From assembly GCF_028705895.1 (NCBI RefSeq), contig NZ_JAQWCQ010000026.1:1-48212 (forward strand): a stretch of DNA of 48,212 nucleotides, read 5' to 3'. The notes under the pieces were generated by a model. It searched no databases. It was not told where the DNA came from and saw only the letters and a program-made list of their open reading frames with translations. This document shows positions 34,508 to 42,170 of the stretch, in pieces. The position numbers were made by a program, and so were the translations under genes. The DNA is from Massilibacteroides sp. (GTDB taxonomy: Bacteria > Bacteroidota > Bacteroidia > Bacteroidales > Tannerellaceae). Each line of letters opens with the position of its first letter. Position 1 is the first letter of the stretch.

Positions 34508-36667
34508 ATGAAAAAAGGATTGTTGGTGATTGTTGCAGCCATCTTGTCTTGTTCGGTGAAAGCGGATGAGGGAATGTGGATATTGCCATTGTTGAAGCAA
34601 CAGAAGTTTGCAGAAATGCAGGCGTTAGGTTTAAAATTGCAAGACTATGACATTTATAGTCCCGACTCATCGGCTCTGAAAGACGCAGTGGTCATCTTTG
34701 GCGGCGGATGCACAGGAGAGATGGTTTCCCCTGAAGGTTTGCTGTTGACTAATCATCATTGCGGATATAGTCAGATACAGATGCATAGTACGTTGGAACA
34801 TGATTATCTTTCGAATGGCTTCTGGGCAGCATCCCGTGAACAGGAATTGCCTAATCCGGGATTAAAGGTTACGTTTATAGATAAAATAGAAGATGTTACC
34901 GATTACGTCAAAGGAAGGCTTGCGAAAGACGAAGACCCGACAGGTATGAATTTCTTATCGCCCAAGTATCTTAACGGATTAGCTAAAGAGAGGATAGGGG
35001 AGGCTTTCCTTCAAAACAATCCGGGTGTTGATGTAGAAATCAAAGCCTTCTATGGTGGAAATGTGTATTATATGTTTACCAAGAAAATTTATTCCGATGT
35101 TCGCCTTGTGGGAGCACCTCCCTCTTCAATCGGAAAATTCGGAGCAGATACGGATAACTGGATGTGGCCTCGCCATACGGGAGATTTCTCCGTATTCCGT
35201 GTCTATGCGGATGCAAATGGTGAACCGGCTGAATATTCAGACAAAAATGTGCCGCTTCGTCCGAAGCGATGGTTGAAAATATCCTTGAAAGGGGTACAGG
35301 AAAATGACTTTGCCATGATGATGGGATTCCCCGGACGTACAAATAAATATTATACGTCATGGGAGGTCGAAGAAAGACGGGATATTGATAATACGGTTCG
35401 TATAAATATTCGTGAATTGAGGCAGGAAGCTATGCTTGAAGAAATGCTTAATGATCCGGCAATACGTATTCAGTATTCAAGTAAATATGCCAGTTCTACG
35501 AATGCCTATAAAAATGCCATAGGTAGTAGTTGGGCAATCAATAAACATCATCTGGAGGAAGTAAAGAAAGCGGAACAAGACCGGCTTATCGAATGGGGAA
35601 AGAAAAATTGTCAGCCAGATTACGAAGAAGCTTTGCTAAGTCTGGAGCAACTTGTTTATGAACGAAAAGATCTTCGTTTTCGTGGTTGGATGTTGGATGA
35701 AGCTTTGTTGCGAGGAATAGAGTTTGCTCGTGTTCCCACTCAAATTAAACCCTTGTGTGATGCTTTGCGTTCAAAAAACAAATCAGAACAAGAAAAGCAA
35801 CTTCATTTATTTGAACTTGCTTACCTGAAATTTTACGATAAAAACTATTCGCCGGAAGTGGACCGTAAAATAGCAAAGATAATGTTGTCGGAATACCGCA
35901 GATTAGTGTCTCCGACCTCTCAGCCGGCATGGTTTGCCGTTATCGATAAGCGTTTTAAAGGAGATGTGAATAAGTTTGTAGATCACTTGTTTGAAAAGTC
36001 AATTTTTGGTAACGAGAGAAACTTCGAAAAATTTAAGTCTTCTCCCTCTGTAAAAGCGTTGGAAAAAGATCCTATGATTCAGTTTGCCGTAGCAGTTCAG
36101 CAAGAAAAAACAGCATTGACAAAAGCTTTAGCTGATTTTGATGCAGGATATGCCCAGGCTCATCGTAAATATGTAGAAGGGCTTTTGAAAATGTATGGTG
36201 ATAAAGCGAATTTTCCGGATGCTAATTTCTCATTAAGACTTACTTACGGGCAAGTGAAAGGATATTCACCAAGTGATGCGGTTTATTATCAGTGCCAAAC
36301 AACCTTAGATGGGGTGATGGAAAAAGAAGACCCGGACAATTGGGAATTTGTAGTGCCGGATCAATTAAAAAAACTGTATGCTGAAAAAAACTTCGGCAGA
36401 TATGCCTTGCCGGACGGACGGATGCCTGTAGCCTTTAGCGCTTCAACACACAGTACGGGTGGTAACTCAGGCAGCCCTGTTCTGAATGCGGACGGAGAAC
36501 TGATTGGGATCAATTTTGACCGTAACTGGGAAGGAGTAGGAGGAGATATCCAATACCTGCCGGATTACCAGCGCAGTATTATTGTAGATGTCCGTTATGT
36601 TCTGTTTATTATAGACAAATATGCCGGAGCCGGTTATTTGCTGGACGAAATGGAATTAAGCGAGTGA
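34508..36667 (+). CDS. S46 family dipeptidyl-peptidase, DPP11 type (Asp/Glu specific)
   Basis: A 719-aa periplasmic serine exopeptidase that releases dipeptides from peptide N-termini. Signal peptide about 1-19. The catalytic triad, by alignment with Porphyromonas DPP11 (His85, Asp227, Ser655), is H84 (TNHHCGY), D226 (RHTGDFSVF) and S654 (GNSGSP). Position 672 (GINFDRNWEG) is Arg, the equivalent of DPP11 Arg673 that binds acidic P1 side chains; DPP7 has Gly there. Asp/Glu specificity is therefore inferred. It closes the three-gene operon before a strong terminator. In asaccharolytic relatives this enzyme feeds amino acid metabolism. Confidence 0.94.
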   Translation: MKKGLLVIVAAILSCSVKADEGMWILPLLKQQKFAEMQALGLKLQDYDIYSPDSSALKDAVVIFGGGCTGEMVSPEGLLLTNHHCGYSQIQMHSTLEHDYLSNGFWAASREQELPNPGLKVTFIDKIEDVTDYVKGRLAKDEDPTGMNFLSPKYLNGLAKERIGEAFLQNNPGVDVEIKAFYGGNVYYMFTKKIYSDVRLVGAPPSSIGKFGADTDNWMWPRHTGDFSVFRVYADANGEPAEYSDKNVPLRPKRWLKISLKGVQENDFAMMMGFPGRTNKYYTSWEVEERRDIDNTVRINIRELRQEAMLEEMLNDPAIRIQYSSKYASSTNAYKNAIGSSWAINKHHLEEVKKAEQDRLIEWGKKNCQPDYEEALLSLEQLVYERKDLRFRGWMLDEALLRGIEFARVPTQIKPLCDALRSKNKSEQEKQLHLFELAYLKFYDKNYSPEVDRKIAKIMLSEYRRLVSPTSQPAWFAVIDKRFKGDVNKFVDHLFEKSIFGNERNFEKFKSSPSVKALEKDPMIQFAVAVQQEKTALTKALADFDAGYAQAHRKYVEGLLKMYGDKANFPDANFSLRLTYGQVKGYSPSDAVYYQCQTTLDGVMEKEDPDNWEFVVPDQLKKLYAEKNFGRYALPDGRMPVAFSASTHSTGGNSGSPVLNADGELIGINFDRNWEGVGGDIQYLPDYQRSIIVDVRYVLFIIDKYAGAGYLLDEMELSE

Positions 36668-36686
36668 AACAGATGTGTATATATGG

Positions 36687-36721
36687 AAAAAGCGGGCAAT
36701 TCAGAATTACCCGCTTTTTTT
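36687..36721 (+). terminator. Terminator between convergent DPP11 and zeta-toxin-like operons
   Basis: GCGGG and AATTC pair with GAATT and CCCGC around a single base, extended by A/T pairs, followed by seven T (36715-36721). The opposite strand also has a run of five T (36687-36691 as A), so it can serve both directions. Confidence 0.88.
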
Positions 36722-36739
36722 GTATTTCTAATAAAATCT

Positions 36740-36910
36740 TTAAAACGTGAACTTGTCTAAGTCTGAAGCTTTGACACGGAATATTTTCCCATTACGTGAA
36801 AAGACCAACTCACCATTTACCTTCTTCTTCTCTGTGACCAAGCGTTGGAAAGCGATGTTTGCCCCTTTCAGGATATTCTCATCAAATTCTCTAAGTTCTT
36901 TCTCATTCAT
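36740..36910 (-). CDS. Small 56-aa protein coupled to the zeta-like gene, possible antitoxin partner
   Basis: A 56-aa charged protein (starts MNEKELREFDENILKGANIAF, minus the last residue) with a predicted N-terminal helix pair and a short beta segment LVFSRNGKIFRVKASDLDKF. The start overlaps the last 8 bases of the upstream zeta-like gene, so translation is probably coupled. Position and size fit a partner or antitoxin of the zeta-like kinase, but I recognise no antitoxin family; in classical epsilon-zeta pairs the antitoxin gene comes first. A strong terminator follows. Confidence 0.7.
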   Translation of the reverse strand: MNEKELREFDENILKGANIAFQRLVTEKKKVNGELVFSRNGKIFRVKASDLDKFTF

Positions 36911-37484
36911 GATTCTCAAGTTTTTTAAAAACAAAGGGATTAAAAATTTCTTTCTTTTGATCTTTGAATCCTTTGGCTACGATTTCCATTGGAGTCATTG
37001 AGTTATCTGTTATCATCCAATAATCACTGGCCGGTAAATAGAGCTCAAACAAATTGTGTATTCCTGCTTCGTAGCGTCTGCGGATAGTACTTTCTTCAAT
37101 GTTATGTCCGCCTGCTGCTACTCTCATTTTTACCCGTTCTACTGCTAAATCAGGTGTATTAAGCCAAAAATAAAGCAATGTAACATAATAACCAGCTTTT
37201 TGTGCCTCTTGCATCAGTTTTACAACTGAACGAGTGGCTAAAGTCGTTTCCAATGCGAAAGTTTCTTGTGCGGCGATTAATTCTTTTATCCGTTTATACA
37301 TTATTCTACCTGCCTCAACAGCAACTGCAATGTTCTCGGAGTTAAAGGGGGAAAGCCCCTTGGCAATTTCGTCTGAATTTACAAACTCCTTACATTTAAG
37401 CATCTCTGGTAATATAGTGTAAGAAGCTGTCGTTTTCCCTGCACCATTGCATCCCGATATTATATATAAATAAGGCACCTTCAC
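36903..37484 (-). CDS. Zeta-toxin-like P-loop kinase/ATPase
   Basis: A 193-aa P-loop protein of the zeta toxin family (COG4185 type). Walker A is G11-C-N-G-A-G-K17-T-T. The conserved acidic motif F-V-N-S-D38-E follows, matching the catalytic Asp position of zeta toxins, and ETTLATRS (about 80-87) and arginine-rich segments (RVKMRV, RRRYEAG) complete the fold. Zeta toxins phosphorylate UDP-N-acetylglucosamine, but chromosomal relatives may have other substrates, so toxicity is uncertain. The start codon is GTG at 37484; no upstream in-frame ATG exists before a stop. The 3' end overlaps the next small gene by 8 bases. Confidence 0.85.
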   Translation of the reverse strand: MKVPYLYIISGCNGAGKTTASYTILPEMLKCKEFVNSDEIAKGLSPFNSENIAVAVEAGRIMYKRIKELIAAQETFALETTLATRSVVKLMQEAQKAGYYVTLLYFWLNTPDLAVERVKMRVAAGGHNIEESTIRRRYEAGIHNLFELYLPASDYWMITDNSMTPMEIVAKGFKDQKKEIFNPFVFKKLENHE

Positions 37485-37500
37485 ATCATTTTACACAGCG

Positions 37501-37530
37501 CAAATATATACAATAGTTTGATACGACAAG
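37501..37530 (-). promoter_or_regulatory. Promoter of the zeta-like gene
   Basis: On the minus strand, CTTG (37530-37527), 18 bases, then TATATTTG (37508-37501), an exact -7 element. Transcription would start near 37494, only about 10 bases before the GTG start. Confidence 0.6.
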
Positions 37531-37619
37531 CTATTTTTCGATAATTGTGAAGATAATTAACCTTAAATGTACTTAAAAACGGCAGGTTTGTTGGATAAAG
37601 CATGGGTTTTGTACATAAG

Positions 37620-38747
37620 TCAGACCCATAAAAGATCACTCATGATGCGATCTGAGATGAAAATTCCCTCCGAAGAAAGGCGTAATGAGTCGTTTTTTTC
37701 TAAAATCAGTCCGTTTTTTATGTAGGTGTCAGCTTGTTTCAGGCAAAAAAGTTTCTTTTCTGCTCCGTATTCTTCTTCTATCTTTTCTAAATTGATTCCC
37801 CACATTGTCCTTAATCCGGTGATGATGTATTCATTATATTTGGTATTATTGTCCAAAAGTTCTTTTTCCATATCCGGCGTTCCGGCCGAAATGCCGTTCA
37901 GATAATGTTTCATTGAAGCCACGTTCCATTGTCTGCTTTCTTTATCATACGAATGGGCGGAGGGGCCTATTCCTAAATATTTCGTTTCATTCCAATAGGA
38001 ACTGTTGTGTTTGGAAAAGCAATCAGGTAAGGCGAAATTGGAGATTTCGTAATGCAGATAACCGGCCATTCTTAATTTTTTTATCAGAAGACCGAAGAAA
38101 TCTTCGCTTAACTCTTCGCTGACAGGAATAACTTTTCCCGATGTTTTTAATTTGTTTAAGGGCGTTCCGTCTTCGTATATAAGATGATAGGCGGAAAGAT
38201 GAGGTACATTCAGAGCAATTGCTTCTTCAAGGTTCTGATTCCATTGTTCCGGAGTTTGTCCGGGCAATCCGTATATAAGATCTATACTGATGTTCGGAAG
38301 CCCGTTCGCTTTACAGATCGCTACAGCGTCAATTGCCTGCCGGCGGTCATGGCGCCTGTTCAGAAAAACCAGATCTTCCGGCTGAAAACTTTGTACGCCC
38401 ATGCTAACTCTGTTGAAGGGGAGTTGTCTGAGAGACGTAACATACGCCTCTGTCATATCATCCGGGTTGGCTTCTATTGTAATCTCATTACAATTTGCCG
38501 TATTATAATATTGATGGATAACATTAAATATGCGTTCAAAATCTTTAGCGGAAAGTTGCGAAGGCGTTCCCCCTCCGAAATAAATGGTCTGAACAGCTTC
38601 TCCATTTAGATAATCTTTCCGCAGAACGAGTTCCTTGCAGACCGCATCTATATAAGCAGCTTTAGTACTTTGATTTGTGCTGGTGAAGAAATCACAATAA
38701 ATACACCGCTTTGCACAAAAAGGAACATGTATATAAAGTCCGGCCAT
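37620..38747 (-). CDS. hemW: HemW, radical SAM heme chaperone
   Basis: A 375-aa radical SAM protein of the HemN-like/HemW group. The 4Fe-4S cluster motif CxxxCxxC is C11, C15, C18 (PFCAKRCIYCDF). YFGGGTPSQL (about 56-65) is the GGGTPS motif, and IEANPDDMT and GVQSFQ follow. The length and the cluster motif without the extra Cys-rich coproporphyrinogen features favour HemW, which inserts heme into respiratory enzymes, over the oxidase HemN. A -7 element lies 20 bases upstream and repeat copy 2 lies just beyond that. Confidence 0.94.
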   Translation of the reverse strand: MAGLYIHVPFCAKRCIYCDFFTSTNQSTKAAYIDAVCKELVLRKDYLNGEAVQTIYFGGGTPSQLSAKDFERIFNVIHQYYNTANCNEITIEANPDDMTEAYVTSLRQLPFNRVSMGVQSFQPEDLVFLNRRHDRRQAIDAVAICKANGLPNISIDLIYGLPGQTPEQWNQNLEEAIALNVPHLSAYHLIYEDGTPLNKLKTSGKVIPVSEELSEDFFGLLIKKLRMAGYLHYEISNFALPDCFSKHNSSYWNETKYLGIGPSAHSYDKESRQWNVASMKHYLNGISAGTPDMEKELLDNNTKYNEYIITGLRTMWGINLEKIEEEYGAEKKLFCLKQADTYIKNGLILEKNDSLRLSSEGIFISDRIMSDLLWV

Positions 38748-38766
38748 TCCGTTTTTCGTTTTCGTG

Positions 38767-38774
38767 CAAAGATA
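38767..38774 (-). promoter_or_regulatory. Putative -7 element of hemW
   Basis: TATCTTTG on the minus strand (38774-38767) is an exact TAnnTTTG match, with transcription starting near 38760. The -33 position falls at the edge of the 177-bp repeat (T-rich, no clear TTTG). Confidence 0.5.
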
Positions 38775-38782
38775 GAATGAAT

Positions 38783-38959
38783 AAAAAAATATAAAGGTTA
38801 TTTTTCCAATTATAAAGGATATTTTTGCAAAAATATCCTTTATAATTTTAGGTGGATTTTTATGTTGATTTTCAGGTGATAAAATTGATCTCCGTTGGAG
38901 GGGGTATATTAGTATATATTTACCTTGCCCTTATGACTCTGTTATTCATTTTGTGAATA
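38783..38959 (-). repeat. 177-bp dispersed element, copy 2 (copy 1 at 4157-4333)
   Basis: The reverse complement matches copy 1 block by block at the same spacing: 38939-38959 (21 bp identical), 38905-38921 (17 bp), and 38783-38850 (68 bp identical). The 68-bp run includes the 40-bp perfect palindrome at 38808-38847. Here it fills the divergent hemW/EF-G2 intergenic region. Read from the EF-G2 side, the TATTCA/TGAATA inverted repeat is the block nearest that gene, about 125 bases before its ATG. Confidence 0.8.
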
Positions 38960-39000
38960 GTGCATATGTGAAAAACATGTTCTCAAACAGCGATCTTAAA

Positions 39001-39030
39001 TTGTTATTCTCCATAACAATATATAATTTG
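39001..39030 (+). promoter_or_regulatory. EF-G2 promoter region with inverted repeat
   Basis: TTGTTAT (39001-39007) and ATAACAA (39013-39019) form a perfect 7-bp inverted repeat with a 5-base spacer. ATATAATTTG ends at 39030 and is near the -7 consensus, with TTGT near -33. Transcription would start near 39037, 48 bases before the ATG. The inverted repeat overlaps the -33 zone, as an operator would. Confidence 0.5.
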
Positions 39031-39084
39031 CAGGCTCTGTTGTTGGGAATATTCTTTTAGTTAAACAAAATAAAATCTAATATC

Positions 39085-41241
39085 ATGAAAGTTTACCAAA
39101 CGGATGAAATTAAGAACATCTCAATATTGGGAAGTTCTGGCTCTGGGAAAACCACTCTCGCTGAAGCGATGCTTTACGAGGGTGGAGTTATAAAACGTCG
39201 CGGAACAGTCGAAGCCGGAAATACTGTGAGCGATTATTTCCCGGTTGAGAAGGAGTATGGATACTCAGTGTTCTCAACCGTTTTTAGTGTAGAGTGGCAA
39301 GATAGGAAACTGAATTTTATTGATTGCCCCGGATCGGATGACTTTATCGGAGGCGCGGTATCGGCGTTGAATGTGACGGATACGGCTTTAATGGTATTGA
39401 ATGCACAATATGGAGTAGAAGTAGGGACGATCAATCAATTCCGTTATACAGAAAAGTTTCATAAGCCGGTTATATTTGTTGTAAACCAGTTGGATAATGA
39501 TAAGGCCGACTATGATGGAACGATTGTCCAGTTAAAAGAGCGCTATGGGGATAAGGTTGTTGCTGTTCAATATCCTGTAAATACCGGTGCTGATTTTAAT
39601 GCTGTCGTGGATGTCCTGAAGATGAAGATGTATCGCTGGAAACCCGAAGGTGGTGTTCCTGAAGTATTGGATATACCTGCGGAAGAATCCGACAAGGCTA
39701 TGGACTTGCATAAAATATTAGTTGAGGCAGCTGCTGAACATGATGATATGTTGATGGAGAAATTCTTTGAAGAAGGAACATTAAATGAGGATGATATGCG
39801 TGCAGGCATCCGTGCCGGATTAGTGGCACGCGGCATGTTTCCTGTCTTTTGTGTTTCTGCAGCTCGTGATATGTGCGTGCGCCGTACGCTGGAGTTTCTG
39901 GGGAATGTAGTTCCTTGTACGGACAAAATGCCTCGTTTGGTGACAACAGACGGGAAGGAAATAACTCCAGACTCAACGGGACCGGCCAGTTTATTCTTCT
40001 TTAAGACAATGGTTGAGCCTCATATCGGACAAGTATCTTATTTTAAAGTGCTATCCGGAAAGGTGAAAGAAGGAGACGATCTGCTGAATTCGGATCGTGG
40101 TTCTAAAGAACGTATTGCTCAGCTTTTTGTTCCTGCGGGACAAAACAGAACAGGTGTTCCCGAAATGATGGCAGGAGATATTGGCGCTACGGTAAAGTTG
40201 AAAGATGTACGTCGCGGTAATACTTTAAACGGGAAAGGTGCAGATTATACGTTTGACTTTGTGAAATATCCGAACTCGAAATATCGTCGTGCGATTAAGC
40301 CTGTTAATGAAGCAGACTCTGAAAAATTGAGTGAAATATTAACGCGTATGCGTGAGGAAGATCCGACATGGGTTGTGGAACAATCAAAAGAATTGAAACA
40401 AACGATTGTTTCGGGACAGGGGGAATTCCATCTTCGCACGTTGAAATGGCGTATTGAGCACAATGAAAAACTTGCGATCGAGTTTATCGAACCTAAAATA
40501 CCGTATCGGGAAACGATCACAAAGTCTGCACGTGCTGATTACCGCCATAAGAAACAATCCGGTGGTGCCGGTCAGTTCGGTGAAGTTCACTTGATTGTTG
40601 AACCATATTATGAAGGTATGCCTGCACCTGATGTGTATCGTTTCGGAGGTCAGGAATATAAGATGAATGTACGTGATACGCAGATTTTGGATTTAGACTG
40701 GGGCGGAAAACTGGTCTTCGTTAACTGTATTGTTGGTGGAGCTATTGATGCTCGTTTCCTACCGGCTATATTAAAAGGAATTATGGCAAGAATGGAACAA
40801 GGTCCATTGACCGGATCGTATGCGCGGGATGTACGCGTACTTGTGTATGATGGAAAAATGCACCCGGTAGATAGTAATGAAATTTCGTTTATGCTTGCAG
40901 GACGTAATGCATTTAGTACAGCATTTAAAGAAGCCGGGCCTAAGATTCTGGAACCGGTTTATGATGTGGAAGTTTCTGTGCCTGCCGATTTTCTGGGTGA
41001 TGTAATGAGTGACCTTCAGGGACGAAGAGCGCTTATTATGGGAATGAGTAGTGAGAAAGGGTATGAAAAACTTCAGGCGAAAGTGCCATTGAAGGAAATG
41101 TCCAATTATTCTACTTCGCTAAGTTCGATAACCGGAGGACGTGCTTCGTTTGTGATGAAGTTTGCAAACTATGAACTTGTTCCGGCTGATGTTCAGGATA
41201 AGTTATTGAAAGAATACGAAGCCTCTCAGGAAGAGGATTGA
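39085..41241 (+). CDS. fusA2: EF-G paralogue of EF-G2 type, altered GTPase site
   Basis: A 718-aa elongation factor G relative with the full domain order: G domain (1-275), domain II (about 300-385), III (about 395-470), IV (about 475-600), V (about 605-700). The G motifs differ from canonical EF-G: the P-loop reads G16-SSGSG-K22-T-T, the switch II DxxGH motif reads D80-C-P-G83-S84 with Ser for the catalytic His, and NKxD reads N134-Q-L-D137. Bacteroides thetaiotaomicron EF-G2 (BT2167) is such a paralogue: it lacks GTPase activity, is induced by carbon limitation through the regulator Cur, and is needed for gut colonisation. The same role here is inferred. Confidence 0.9.
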   Translation: MKVYQTDEIKNISILGSSGSGKTTLAEAMLYEGGVIKRRGTVEAGNTVSDYFPVEKEYGYSVFSTVFSVEWQDRKLNFIDCPGSDDFIGGAVSALNVTDTALMVLNAQYGVEVGTINQFRYTEKFHKPVIFVVNQLDNDKADYDGTIVQLKERYGDKVVAVQYPVNTGADFNAVVDVLKMKMYRWKPEGGVPEVLDIPAEESDKAMDLHKILVEAAAEHDDMLMEKFFEEGTLNEDDMRAGIRAGLVARGMFPVFCVSAARDMCVRRTLEFLGNVVPCTDKMPRLVTTDGKEITPDSTGPASLFFFKTMVEPHIGQVSYFKVLSGKVKEGDDLLNSDRGSKERIAQLFVPAGQNRTGVPEMMAGDIGATVKLKDVRRGNTLNGKGADYTFDFVKYPNSKYRRAIKPVNEADSEKLSEILTRMREEDPTWVVEQSKELKQTIVSGQGEFHLRTLKWRIEHNEKLAIEFIEPKIPYRETITKSARADYRHKKQSGGAGQFGEVHLIVEPYYEGMPAPDVYRFGGQEYKMNVRDTQILDLDWGGKLVFVNCIVGGAIDARFLPAILKGIMARMEQGPLTGSYARDVRVLVYDGKMHPVDSNEISFMLAGRNAFSTAFKEAGPKILEPVYDVEVSVPADFLGDVMSDLQGRRALIMGMSSEKGYEKLQAKVPLKEMSNYSTSLSSITGGRASFVMKFANYELVPADVQDKLLKEYEASQEED

Positions 41242-41256
41242 TTTTGACACTTGTTT

Positions 41257-41287
41257 AAAAGAGGGTGTGGATAACGCACCCTCTTTT
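41257..41287 (+). terminator. Terminator of the EF-G2 gene
   Basis: AAAAGAGGGTG pairs with CACCCTCTTTT (11 bp) around a short loop, 15 bases after the stop codon; the T-run is the right arm itself. Confidence 0.85.
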
Positions 41288-41366
41288 ACATCTCTTTTTC
41301 ATTTCTTTGTCTTAACTCTGTAATAGGAGAAGTGTTTCTTTGTCAATATCTTAACTAAGACGATTT

Positions 41367-42170
41367 ATGGACAGAAAGAAATATTATCCCACAGTAGTGG
41401 TCTCCGATATTCATTTAGGAAGTGAACATTCCCATACGCAGGAAGTGACCGATTTTCTTAATAGCATTGACTGCGATAAATTGATCCTGAACGGAGATAT
41501 CATCGATGGGTGGCAACTCCAGAAGCCTGGGCGCAAATGGAAGCAGGAACATACTCGCTTTTTTAAAGTTCTAATGAAAATGATGGAAACCCGGAATACC
41601 CAAATTATATATGTACGCGGGAATCATGATGATTTTTTAGATAATCTTGCTCCACTGACTTTCTCTAATATTTCTATCGTAAAAGACTATATGCTTGAAG
41701 ATAACGGAAAACGTTATTATGTGACACACGGAGATGTCTTTGATACCGTGACCACAAATATGCGTTGGCTTGCCCGGTTGGGTGACGTTGGCTATACGTT
41801 TCTACTATGGCTGAATAAGCATTACAACCGGATGCGCGAAAAACGTGGAAAGTCCTATTTTTCATTGTCACAAGCGATTAAACATAGAGTAAAAAATGCG
41901 GTGTCTTATATTTCGGACTTTGAGCAGGCGTTGGTTAAACTGGCGAGAGATAAAAAAGCAGACGGGGTGATTTGTGGACATATCCATCGTCCGGCTAATA
42001 TGCACTATGGGGCAATACATTATTTAAACTCGGGAGACTGGGTGGAAAGTCTAACTGCTTTAGTGGAGGATGAACAAGGCGAGTGGTCTGTAGTTGACTA
42101 TAATAATGTGAATGCGTTTTCTTCTGAAGATTTACTAACACGTCAATCAGCTTACGCTGCAGTAATATGA
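41367..42170 (+). CDS. Metallophosphoesterase, UDP-2,3-diacylglucosamine diphosphatase-like
   Basis: A 267-aa calcineurin-type phosphoesterase with all metal-binding motifs: D14-I-H16 (VSDIHLGSE), GD44 (LNGDIIDGW), GNHD (85-88), H in YVTHGDVFD (about 116) and GHIH (about 205). Its closest named group is LpxH-like UDP-2,3-diacylglucosamine diphosphatases, but this longer group with a helical insert at 130-190 is often separate from true LpxH. The stop overlaps the start of the glycosyltransferase gene by 4 bases, so the two are translated together and probably serve one lipid or glycan pathway. Substrate unknown. Confidence 0.85.
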   Translation: MDRKKYYPTVVVSDIHLGSEHSHTQEVTDFLNSIDCDKLILNGDIIDGWQLQKPGRKWKQEHTRFFKVLMKMMETRNTQIIYVRGNHDDFLDNLAPLTFSNISIVKDYMLEDNGKRYYVTHGDVFDTVTTNMRWLARLGDVGYTFLLWLNKHYNRMREKRGKSYFSLSQAIKHRVKNAVSYISDFEQALVKLARDKKADGVICGHIHRPANMHYGAIHYLNSGDWVESLTALVEDEQGEWSVVDYNNVNAFSSEDLLTRQSAYAAVI

